A stretch of 64,000 bases of DNA, taken from assembly GCF_008801915.1 (NCBI RefSeq), contig NZ_VZOV01000002.1:1-64000 (forward strand), given 5' to 3'. A program made the translations under genes and the position numbers. A model generated the notes under the pieces. That model was not told where the DNA came from. It did not search any database and was given only the letters and a program-made list of their open reading frames with translations. Shown one piece after another: positions 51,667 through 58,938 of this stretch (positions are counted from its first letter, which is position 1; each line of letters begins with the position of its first letter). Origin of the DNA: Cupriavidus gilardii (GTDB taxonomy: Bacteria > Pseudomonadota > Gammaproteobacteria > Burkholderiales > Burkholderiaceae).

Positions 51667-52971
51667 TTAGAGCGAGCGGAACTTGCCCTGCACGGGAATG
51701 CCGGGCATGGTCTTGTTGTTGACCACGAGAAGGTCATAGGGATGGGTCTTGCCCTTGAACCACTGAGCTCCCACCAGCGGCGTCTTGGCCACGTTCCTGA
51801 CCGGCCCCCTTGCCCAGGACAAGGGCCCCACCACCGTGTCCAGATTCGTTGCCGCGATGGCGTCCCGAATGGCCTGCTTGTCGTCAATGCTTCTGGTGCG
51901 CCTGAGCGCGTCGAGCGCGACCTCGAACATCGCATGGGAGCAACCGAGCGGCTGCGACCATGGCTTGCCGGTCGCCTTTTCATAGGCCGTCGCCACTTCC
52001 ATCGCACTTTGTCCGGTCATGGACGAGCGGAACGGACGGTTCGCGCTCCAGAACGATTCCTGCGAGATCCCCTCGCCGATGTCGCCCACCGCCTCGATCG
52101 CGGAGGGAAATGCCAACGCCTTGCCCACCGTCACGATCTTCGGCTTGAAGCCCTGTTGCTTGGCCTGCGTCCAGAACGTCTTGAAATCCGGAGGCGTCGG
52201 AACACCGGCCACGATCTCGACATTGGCGGCCTTGAACGCCGCGATATAGGCGCTGAAGTCGGCCTGCATGTTCTGGTAGCGCCCGGGATCGACCACCTTG
52301 TAGCCGCGCGCCTTCAGCACCGGCGGAAAGCCGATCTTCGGGTCGCCCCATGCGTTGCCGTCGCCGTCGTTGGAGAACAGCAGCCCGACGACCTTGTTGG
52401 TCGGGATCTCGGCCCACATGTTCGTGAAGACCTCGATCACGTCTTCGAGACCGAAATAGAAGTGATAGGTCCATTCGAAACCCCGCTTCGGCGTCCCGCC
52501 CCGCGTGAAGTACCACGCTTGCCAAGGGGCCGCCGTGGAGATGCAAGGAACGCCGTTCAGTTCGCACTGGTCAGACACGGGATTGGTGGTCTCCGGGGTA
52601 CCCCCCACCACCATCAGGTCGATCTCGTTGCGCAGGATCAGATCGGTGGCAGCTTCCGCGGCCTTGTTCGGGTTCGACTGGCAGTCCTTCATCCATACCT
52701 GCACCGGGTGCACCTTCCCATTGATGGCGATGCCGCGTCGCGTGGCATCGATGAACTGCGCCTGCGTGAACTTGTCCACTTCGCCGAAGCCTGCGAGCTG
52801 CCCGGTCTGCGGCGATACGAGACCAACCCGAAGGGGGCGCCCTGCACCCTGCGCGCGCGCCAGCGGATTCAGTCCGGCCAGTCCGGCCGCCCCGAGCGCG
52901 ATGGTGGTACCGGCAGCCGTGACGGCGAAACGGCGGCGGCCCCGATCTACTGCGTCCTTGCTATGGCCCAT
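51667..52971 (-). CDS. ABC transporter substrate-binding protein (Leu/Ile/Val-binding type)
   Basis: A 434-residue periplasmic receptor of the type I binding-protein fold. The N-terminus carries Arg-Arg-Arg-Phe (residues 12-15) before a hydrophobic segment and Ala-Arg-Ala, so it looks like a Tat signal, unlike most such proteins. The mature domain begins Leu-Arg-Val-Gly-Leu-Val-Ser-Pro-Gln-Thr-Gly and has Val-Gly-Gly-Thr-Pro-Glu-Thr-Thr. AAGGAGT precedes the ATG. It lies 11 bp upstream of the LivG-type gene and supplies the transporter with its ligand, probably the pathway substrate. Confidence 0.9.
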   Translation of the reverse strand: MGHSKDAVDRGRRRFAVTAAGTTIALGAAGLAGLNPLARAQGAGRPLRVGLVSPQTGQLAGFGEVDKFTQAQFIDATRRGIAINGKVHPVQVWMKDCQSNPNKAAEAATDLILRNEIDLMVVGGTPETTNPVSDQCELNGVPCISTAAPWQAWYFTRGGTPKRGFEWTYHFYFGLEDVIEVFTNMWAEIPTNKVVGLLFSNDGDGNAWGDPKIGFPPVLKARGYKVVDPGRYQNMQADFSAYIAAFKAANVEIVAGVPTPPDFKTFWTQAKQQGFKPKIVTVGKALAFPSAIEAVGDIGEGISQESFWSANRPFRSSMTGQSAMEVATAYEKATGKPWSQPLGCSHAMFEVALDALRRTRSIDDKQAIRDAIAATNLDTVVGPLSWARGPVRNVAKTPLVGAQWFKGKTHPYDLLVVNNKTMPGIPVQGKFRSL

Positions 52972-53019
52972 GAGTTGACTCCTTGTGGCGGTGATGGAAT
53001 GAATGAGGCGGCAGCCGGG

Positions 53020-53505
53020 TCAGGCGGCGGCCAATCGGTGCGCGCTTGCGTAGCTGCCGTCCTGGTACAACAAGGGGGACACCTGATCGGCAATCAGCAC
53101 GTGTTCCACGCGGCCGATGAAGATGGTGTGGGTGCCATAAGCGATGCGCCGGTCGACCAGGCAAAAGAGATTGGCCTGGGCGTCCTCGAGATAGGGCAGG
53201 CCGTCGTCATGCAATTGCCAGCTGCCCACGCTGAAGCGCTCCGCCCCTTTGAGCCGGCCGCTGAACGCCTGCGACAGATCCACTTGCGAGCTGTCAAGCA
53301 GATTCACGCAGAAGCGCTCCGCGCCGCTGATCGCGTGATGGAACGACGCCGCGGTATTGACACAAACCAGAAGCGAGGACGGCTCCGCGCAAACCGACGT
53401 GACGGCTGTGGCCGTCATGCCGTGGGCGCCGGCTTCGTTCGCGCACGTGATGATGCTGACGGTACTGGCCATGCGCCGCATGGCGGTCTTGAAGTCCGCG
53501 ATCAT
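53020..53505 (-). CDS. flavin reductase (small component of a two-component monooxygenase)
   Basis: A 161-residue NAD(P)H:flavin oxidoreductase of the HpaC/flavin-reductase-like group. Family features are Phe-Lys-Thr-Ala-Met-Arg-Arg at the start, Gly-Met-Thr-Ala-Thr-Ala-Val-Thr-Ser-Val (flavin phosphate site), Asn-Thr-Ala-Ala-Ser, and Phe-Cys-Val-Asn-Leu-Leu. It would supply reduced flavin to the adjacent monooxygenase, encoded 22 bp upstream. GGAGG precedes the ATG. Confidence 0.9.
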   Translation of the reverse strand: MIADFKTAMRRMASTVSIITCANEAGAHGMTATAVTSVCAEPSSLLVCVNTAASFHHAISGAERFCVNLLDSSQVDLSQAFSGRLKGAERFSVGSWQLHDDGLPYLEDAQANLFCLVDRRIAYGTHTIFIGRVEHVLIADQVSPLLYQDGSYASAHRLAAA

Positions 53506-53527
53506 TTCAGTAGGCCTCCATCGCGGC

Positions 53528-54733
53528 TCAAATCAGATCGGTGTTCTGCGGCAAGCCAAGAACGATCCGGCCATACATCTCGCGGGCGGTGTCCAGACAG
53601 TTCAGACCATGCAGATTGATCGCATGCAGGTCGAGCCAGGCACGTTGCACGGGATTGCCCAGCGCGACCGCCGACCCTCCCGAGGACAGGTACAGCATCT
53701 GGACCGCCTCCAGGCACAGACGCGATGCATAGGCCGTATCCATGCGCACCTGGGCGCGCTGGTCGAGCGGCATCAGTTCACGCGCTTCGGCATAGCGCTC
53801 GATGTTCCGCGCCGCCTGATGCAGGATCGAACGTGCCGCATTGATACGCGTGGCGGCATCGGCCACCATCACATGCGTGACCGGCATCTCCATTTGGATT
53901 TCGTGGCGGGTATAGATGACCTGCTTGCCTGGCAGACGGGCCTTGAAGTCGGCCAGCGCGCCCTCGGCCAAGCCCAGCGCCGTGGGGCCCAACGCAATGG
54001 CCAGCACGGGAATGACGCCCGAGTGGTACAGGCTTCCCTCGTGAATCGCCATGCCGGGATTGCTTCCTTCAATGGCCCGCGGCATCGACAGGAAGCGGTG
54101 AGCGGGCACGAACACCTCGCGTGCCACCACGCTATTGCTGCCGGTGGCCTTCAGGCTGGCGACGTTCCAGTCGTCCTTGACCTCAAGCTCGGCGATCGGA
54201 ATCAGGAATTCGCCCTCGTCGATGGGCTGGCCGTCATCGTCCTGCACGATTCCGCCAAGCATGACCCAGTCCGCCGCGGTGGATCCGGAACAGAACGGCC
54301 AGAAGCCGTTCAGGATATAGCCGCCATGGGTGCGGCGGGCCTTGCCGCGGGAACTGACGACTGCCGAAATCAGGGCATCGGGATTCGCGGCGAATACATC
54401 GTCCTGTGCCTGCCGCTCGAACAGGCCGATCAGCCAATGGTGGGCCCCGGTCACGGCCGTGACCCAAGCCGATGCGCCGCATCCCGTCGCGAGCGCCGCC
54501 ACCGCGTCGATGAACTCGTGCAGGTCGGTCTCCAGGCCGCCGCATCGCCGCGGCTGCAGTGCCTTGAACATGCCTGCCACGCGCAAGTCCTGAACGTTGT
54601 CGTCGGGCAAGCGTCGCAACGCCTCTGCCCGCGGAACGCGGTCGCGCAGCGTTTTTGCGAGGGCACGCGCATTGCCGACCAGATCGGGACGTTGCCCGGT
54701 CGAGGAGTCGGCGGCCAGTACTGCGAATGTCAT
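53528..54733 (-). CDS. flavin-dependent monooxygenase, acyl-CoA dehydrogenase-like (group D)
   Basis: A 401-residue oxygenase with the acyl-CoA dehydrogenase fold, like the large components of p-hydroxyphenylacetate and related two-component hydroxylases. Recognisable parts are Leu-Gln-Pro-Arg-Arg-Cys-Gly-Gly-Leu-Glu, Gly-Cys-Gly-Ala-Ser-Ala-Trp-Val, Gly-Phe-Trp-Pro-Phe-Cys-Ser-Gly and a C-terminal Ala-Trp-Leu-Asp-Leu-His-Ala. It hydroxylates an aromatic ring or similar substrate with reduced flavin from its neighbour. It is the first gene after the sigma-54 promoter, with AAGGAG before the ATG. The substrate is unknown; a hydroxypyridine would suit the NicX-like enzyme downstream. Confidence 0.88.
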   Translation of the reverse strand: MTFAVLAADSSTGQRPDLVGNARALAKTLRDRVPRAEALRRLPDDNVQDLRVAGMFKALQPRRCGGLETDLHEFIDAVAALATGCGASAWVTAVTGAHHWLIGLFERQAQDDVFAANPDALISAVVSSRGKARRTHGGYILNGFWPFCSGSTAADWVMLGGIVQDDDGQPIDEGEFLIPIAELEVKDDWNVASLKATGSNSVVAREVFVPAHRFLSMPRAIEGSNPGMAIHEGSLYHSGVIPVLAIALGPTALGLAEGALADFKARLPGKQVIYTRHEIQMEMPVTHVMVADAATRINAARSILHQAARNIERYAEARELMPLDQRAQVRMDTAYASRLCLEAVQMLYLSSGGSAVALGNPVQRAWLDLHAINLHGLNCLDTAREMYGRIVLGLPQNTDLI

Positions 54734-54778
54734 GAAGCTCTCCTTGTTGGCTGTATCGGCTGCTGGGTATCGCCGAAG

Positions 54779-54794
54779 AGCAACAAGGGTGCCA
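54779..54794 (-). promoter_or_regulatory. Sigma-54 promoter of the catabolic operon
   Basis: On the minus strand TGGCACCCTTGTTGCT matches TGGCACG-N4-TTGCW at every fixed position but one, with GG and GC exactly 10 bp apart. Transcription would start near 54768, about 35 bp before the monooxygenase ATG. Confidence 0.85.
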
Positions 54795-54947
54795 GGGGGT
54801 CAGCGCGTCTCGGCGCAACGGCAGCGGCAGCGCGTCGCGATTGCCGCGAAGGCGCATGCGGCCGCGCTTTGCGGGAAATGGCGAGGTAGCGGGATGCGGC
54901 GGCATGGCGCAATTGGCGCGGCCGGCCACGCGATGCGTCCCCCCTCG

Positions 54948-54969
54948 CGCTTCATCAATTGATGAAGCG
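54948..54969. promoter_or_regulatory. Upstream activating sequence 1 (perfect 22-bp palindrome)
   Basis: CGCTTCATCAA is followed directly by its reverse complement TTGATGAAGCG. The core ATCAATTGAT is the same as in XylR/DmpR-type activator sites. Its centre lies about 165 bp upstream of the -24 element, a normal enhancer distance. Confidence 0.8.
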
Positions 54970-54992
54970 GGCCCCGTCTCGCACAGGCCGGC

Positions 54993-55010
54993 CTTCAGAA
55001 ATAGATGAAG
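54993..55010. promoter_or_regulatory. Upstream activating sequence 2 (degenerate copy)
   Basis: CTTCAGAAATAGATGAAG matches the central 18 bases of site 1 with three changes. The centres are 43 bp apart, close to four helical turns, as expected for paired sites on the same DNA face. Confidence 0.7.
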
Positions 55011-55177
55011 CCGCAAGGGCGGGCGGGCCGCCCCTGTCCGTTCGTCTCGCTTTCCTGCCACGTCTCGCCGGCATGCCGATTCGCGAGCGGCCAGGACCTT
55101 TTCAGAATCCGCCCAGCCCCATCGGGCGCCCGGCTCGATAAGCTCGAGCGTCCCTTCACTTCTCCTTGGCCATACCG

Positions 55178-55591
55178 ATGGAATCGATCCGCACTGTGCC
55201 TCGAACCGAAGCCGCCGTCGCAGGCGACGCCCTTGCCTTCCCGCCGGCCGGCGCTGTCGGCGTCGACGTTGTCAGCGGGCCACGCGATTGTGCCGAAGCG
55301 CTTGCCATCACGCGGCGCCTGCAGGAGGCGATCGACAACACCGCTCCAGGCCGGCCTGACGACTTCGTGGTGCTGCGGCTGGCCGACCTGCGGCAAATGG
55401 ACACCTGGGGGATCACGATCCAGGGCGAAACGCTGCACAGCTATTTCGATCTGGGTTCGATCGACGACGCCGTTCCGCACTACCCCGTGACCGGGGACGA
55501 GGCTCGATGGCTGAGGGGGGCAATGGAGGCATGGACGGGCGCCACCTGTGGCGCCGCTGCGGGACGCCGTCGTTGGCGCGATACGGCCTGA
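55178..55591 (+). CDS. Small protein of unknown function, paralogue of the one at 40134
   Basis: A 137-residue protein. After a 35-residue variable N-terminus comes a domain with Ala-Leu-Ala-Ile-Thr, Asp-Asp-Phe-Val-Val-Leu-Arg-Leu-Ala-Asp-Leu-Arg-Gln-Met-Asp-Thr-Trp-Gly-Ile, and Tyr-Pro-Val-Thr. The protein at 40134 shares the Asp-Leu-Arg-Gln...Trp-Gly core and overall layout. A basic Arg-rich tail ends it. The ATG at 55178 is preferred to a TTG at 55166. Function unknown. Confidence 0.65.
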   Translation: MESIRTVPRTEAAVAGDALAFPPAGAVGVDVVSGPRDCAEALAITRRLQEAIDNTAPGRPDDFVVLRLADLRQMDTWGITIQGETLHSYFDLGSIDDAVPHYPVTGDEARWLRGAMEAWTGATCGAAAGRRRWRDTA

Positions 55592-55607
55592 GGTGCCGTC
55601 CAGAAAC

Positions 55608-55625
55608 ACGGCGCCTCGGCGCCGT
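55608..55625 (+). terminator. Terminator-like hairpin after the small protein
   Basis: ACGGCGCC-TC-GGCGCCGT is a perfect 8-bp stem followed by CTTCGGTTTTAC. It sits between two convergent genes. Confidence 0.65.
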
Positions 55626-55633
55626 CTTCGGTT

Positions 55634-57268
55634 TTACTCCTTGACCACGCCGATGCCGTCTCCCACCAGCCGCAGCTCGACTTTCGGCAGCTCCTCCATC
55701 ACCCGCATCGCCTTCTGGCCGATCGCGATGCTGACGCCGCCGTATACGCGCTTGCCGACCACCACCGCGGCATCGGGACGTGGATGCAGCTGCTCGGCCA
55801 GTTTGGCCAGATGCGCGTCGGTGTCCATGATGTCGCGGGTGTACTTGAACAGGGTCGCGCGCGCTTTCTCCCGCAGTTCCGGCGTGGCGCGCTCGGGATT
55901 CTTGGCGAAGAACGCCATCAGTTGCTGGATCTTGGCCTGCTCCTGTTCCTGCCGGCGCTTCTCCGCTTCCAGCGCGGCCTTTTCGGCGTCGGCATAGGGG
56001 TTCAGGCCGACGTGGATGGCGGTAGCGGTGCCCGCCGGCGCGCCCAGCGTGCCGGCACGGACCGCATGCCAGGCGCGGCAGCGGCCGCCGGTGATATTGC
56101 CGCTGCCGATGGCCGCGTCTCCGGCAGTGATCGTCTCCCCAGCCGCGACATCGCTCTGGCGAATGGCGCTGTCGACAGTGACCGTGGTGCCGGCCTCGAC
56201 CACGGCGTTTTCGATGAAGCGCGCATGTACCGACCCCTTGCACTGGATCCGTGCGATGGCGCTGGCCGGGTCGTGCGGCCCGTCGGACTTGCCGATGATG
56301 CCGCCGCTGACCACCACATTGCCGCCGGCCTCGACGTGGGCGGCCTCGATGGTGCCGGCGACGATCACGTCGCCGCCGACGCGCACCGACATGCCGGTCT
56401 TGATGTCGCCGTTGACGCGCAGCGTGCCTTCGAACGCGATATTGCCGGAGTGCATGTCGACCGCATCGACCGCGACGACCGGATTGACGCTGACGCCGCG
56501 CGCGCGCACCGATGGCAGGCCGGCGACGGTCGCCACCAGCAGATCCGGATCGTCCGCGTCGGGACCGACGCCGGTCAGGCGATCGGTGAACGGTGTATCG
56601 GCGACTTCCGGCGCCGGCAGCACGCGGCCGAACACGTCCTGACCCGCGGTGCCCTGCACCGCGGGGATACGCCGCATCAGGTGCGTGCCTGGCTGCACCA
56701 GCAACAGGTTGCCGAGGTCACGCAGATCGATGCGGGCGTGGTCGTCGTCCGCGCCGCCGCGGCGTGGCTCGAGCAGATTGACGAAGCGCGCCGGCGTGCC
56801 GCGCGTCGGCGCCGTGCCGTGCACGATCGGCAGGTCGTCGCAACGTCCCGCGGCAAAGGCTTCTGCCAGCGCCGCCTCGTCGACCGGCAGCTTGATGCCG
56901 CGCCCCGCCAGCACGATGCGTACGTCGTCTGGCTGCACCACCCGTCCGCCTTCGGGCGGCCACAGCGTCAGCCGCACCGTCAGCGAATCGGCATCGATAT
57001 CGATCTCGAAATAGCCGTCGACCAGTTCGCCGATCACCGCCTCGGCCGGCACCCCGTCGCGATGGCAGGCGAGCAGGAACGCCGCGATGGCGGACTCGTC
57101 CAGCCTGGCATGCGCCCAGCCCTGGGCCTCGAGGGCTGCCATCAGCGCGGCGCGGTCGGGGGGCCCGTTGCCCTCTTCGGCCTCCGCCGGCAATTCGTAC
57201 CGCGCCCGCACGGCCTTGTCCGCGCCGTCCACCCACACCCGTACAACTGAAGCTGCTACGTCGCTCAT
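55634..57268 (-). CDS. FapA family protein (DUF342)
   Basis: A 544-residue polymer-binding protein of the FapA/DUF342 group, whose exact role is unsettled. An N-terminal domain of about 250 residues precedes a long right-handed beta-helix-like repeat (Val-Asn-Gly-Asp-Ile-Lys-Thr-Gly, Val-Gly-Gly-Asp-Val-Ile-Val-Ala-Gly-Thr-Ile-Glu-Ala-Ala). A charged helical stretch near residues 425-445 and a short C-terminal domain follow. It stands alone, convergent with the small unknown gene. Confidence 0.85.
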   Translation of the reverse strand: MSDVAASVVRVWVDGADKAVRARYELPAEAEEGNGPPDRAALMAALEAQGWAHARLDESAIAAFLLACHRDGVPAEAVIGELVDGYFEIDIDADSLTVRLTLWPPEGGRVVQPDDVRIVLAGRGIKLPVDEAALAEAFAAGRCDDLPIVHGTAPTRGTPARFVNLLEPRRGGADDDHARIDLRDLGNLLLVQPGTHLMRRIPAVQGTAGQDVFGRVLPAPEVADTPFTDRLTGVGPDADDPDLLVATVAGLPSVRARGVSVNPVVAVDAVDMHSGNIAFEGTLRVNGDIKTGMSVRVGGDVIVAGTIEAAHVEAGGNVVVSGGIIGKSDGPHDPASAIARIQCKGSVHARFIENAVVEAGTTVTVDSAIRQSDVAAGETITAGDAAIGSGNITGGRCRAWHAVRAGTLGAPAGTATAIHVGLNPYADAEKAALEAEKRRQEQEQAKIQQLMAFFAKNPERATPELREKARATLFKYTRDIMDTDAHLAKLAEQLHPRPDAAVVVGKRVYGGVSIAIGQKAMRVMEELPKVELRLVGDGIGVVKE

Positions 57269-57501
57269 CGCGTCCTCCAGCCGTCTGCCTTTGATTTATC
57301 GTTGTTGTCGGGGCGGCACCCAGTCGGCATGCCGCCTGTCCGTCACCTACGGCAGATTTCGGCAAAACTTTAGGAAAATTCTTTCGGGACGCCTTCCGGT
57401 AAACTGTCGCCCTGCCCGCCCGGGCCCACGCGCCTGTCCCAAGGCCGCACGATGCCGCAAGACGCGGCGCACCATTACCCGGGCCAACCGCGCCGTATCC
57501 C

Positions 57502-58329
57502 ATGTCGAACACCCACGAAATCCGTCCCGGCCAGTCGATCGAGCTGCTCAAGGAACTCCATATCCTGACCCGCGACGGCAAGATGAATCAGGACAGCCGC
57601 CGCAAGCTGAAACAGGTCTATCACCTTTATCAGTTCATCGAACCGCTGCTGCAGGACCTCAAGCGCGACCATGCCGACCTGACGCTGGTCGATCATGGCG
57701 CCGGCAAGTCGTATCTCGGCTTCATCCTCTACGATCTGTTCTTCAAGACGCAGCAGGACCGCTCGCATATCTACGGCATCGAAACGCGCGAGGAGCTGGT
57801 GCGCTCATCCACCGCGCTTGCCGAGCGGCTCGGCTTCCCCGGCATGTCGTTCCTGAATCTGTCGGTGGCGGAGTCGATCACCTCGGACCGGCTGCCGGCG
57901 ACGGTCGACATGGTCACCGCGCTGCATGCCTGCAATACCGCCACCGACGACGCGATCCGTTTCGCATTGACCAAGCGCGCGAAGTACATCGTCGTGGTCC
58001 CCTGCTGCCAGGCCGAGGTCGCGGCGGTGCTGCGCAGGAACAAGTCGAAGTCGCTCGGCAATCCGCTGACCGAGATCTGGCGCCATCCGCTGCATACGCG
58101 CGAATTCGGCAGCCAGGTCACCAACGTGCTGCGCTGCCTGCAGCTGGAGGCGCACGGCTACCAGGTCACGGTAACCGAGCTGGTCGGGTGGGAACACTCG
58201 ATGAAGAACGAACTGATCGTCGCGCAGTACAAGGATTTGCCGCGCCGGCGGCCGGCGGAGCGGCTGGCTCACGTGCTCGAAACACTGGGGCTCGAGGAAA
58301 TGCGCGAGCGGTTCTTTACGCCCGCCTGA
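57502..58329 (+). CDS. class I SAM-dependent methyltransferase
   Basis: A 275-residue protein with a Rossmann-type methyltransferase core: Leu-Val-Asp-His-Gly-Ala-Gly-Lys-Ser-Tyr-Leu-Gly (SAM motif I), Tyr-Gly-Ile-Glu-Thr-Arg, then Leu-His-Ala-Cys-Asn-Thr-Ala-Thr-Asp-Asp-Ala and Val-Val-Pro-Cys-Cys-Gln. The Pro-Cys-Cys and His-Ala-Cys motifs recall a conserved methyltransferase subgroup of unknown target in bacteria. It is divergent from the FapA gene with a 233-bp gap. Confidence 0.82.
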   Translation: MSNTHEIRPGQSIELLKELHILTRDGKMNQDSRRKLKQVYHLYQFIEPLLQDLKRDHADLTLVDHGAGKSYLGFILYDLFFKTQQDRSHIYGIETREELVRSSTALAERLGFPGMSFLNLSVAESITSDRLPATVDMVTALHACNTATDDAIRFALTKRAKYIVVVPCCQAEVAAVLRRNKSKSLGNPLTEIWRHPLHTREFGSQVTNVLRCLQLEAHGYQVTVTELVGWEHSMKNELIVAQYKDLPRRRPAERLAHVLETLGLEEMRERFFTPA

Positions 58330-58374
58330 GGTTCAGCAGCAGAGCGCCCGTGGCGGGAGCCCACTGACCGGCGC

Positions 58375-58935
58375 TTACTGGGCGTCTTCCCCCGCCATCC
58401 AACGCCGCCAGCCTTCGTGGCCGAGCCGGCGCATGGTCTCCTCGTTGCGCTCGTAGATGTCCGCCGCGTCGGGAAAGGCCTCGACCGCGCGCGCAATGCT
58501 GTCTTCGCGCAACAGATGCAGGATCGGATACGGTGCCCGGTTGGTGTAGTTCTCGATATCGTCCGCGTCGGTGCCGGCGAACTGGTATTGCGGGTGAAAG
58601 CTGGCGATTTGCAGCACGCCGGACAGGCCGAGGCTGTCGAGCACGCGCTCGGCCAGGTACAGAAAATCGTTGTAGTCGGCGAAGTCTGCCAGCATCCGCG
58701 GAACGATCAGCAGCGTGGTGTCGATGTGCGCGGGATCGGCCGCGGCCAACCCCTTCAGCTCGGCCTCGACCGTATCGAGCAGCGTCTCGGCATCGGTCGC
58801 TTCGCTGACCACGTAGCGGATCTGCTCCTTGACGTGGACGCTCTTGGCGAACGGGCACAGATTGAGCCCGATCACCGCGCGCGTCAGCCAGTGACGCGTG
58901 GCATCGACGATCTGCTGCTGCTCCGCCGGCGACAT
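58375..58935 (-). CDS. DUF1415 family protein
   Basis: A 186-residue soluble protein of the DUF1415 family of unknown function. Its start region Leu-Asn-Leu-Cys-Pro-Phe-Ala-Lys, Ile-Val-Pro-Arg, Phe-His-Pro-Gln-Tyr-Gln-Phe and Pro-Tyr-Pro-Ile-Leu-His-Leu-Leu-Arg-Glu are the family's conserved blocks. The ATG at 58935 lies 3 bp past the stop of the FAD-dehydrogenase gene, so the two are one operon. Confidence 0.87.
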   Translation of the reverse strand: MSPAEQQQIVDATRHWLTRAVIGLNLCPFAKSVHVKEQIRYVVSEATDAETLLDTVEAELKGLAAADPAHIDTTLLIVPRMLADFADYNDFLYLAERVLDSLGLSGVLQIASFHPQYQFAGTDADDIENYTNRAPYPILHLLREDSIARAVEAFPDAADIYERNEETMRRLGHEGWRRWMAGEDAQ

Positions 58936-58938
58936 CAC

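Larger units (their letters stand above)
54734..55177. other. Regulatory gap upstream of the catabolic operon
   Basis: This 444-bp gap holds a sigma-54 promoter and two phased palindromes (listed separately), with no gene that I can support. Confidence 0.7.

Noticed and set aside
54734-55177. A right-hand attachment site matching the tRNA-Thr 3' end
   Set aside because: I could not find a copy of the tRNA 3' sequence here by eye, and no integrase is present.
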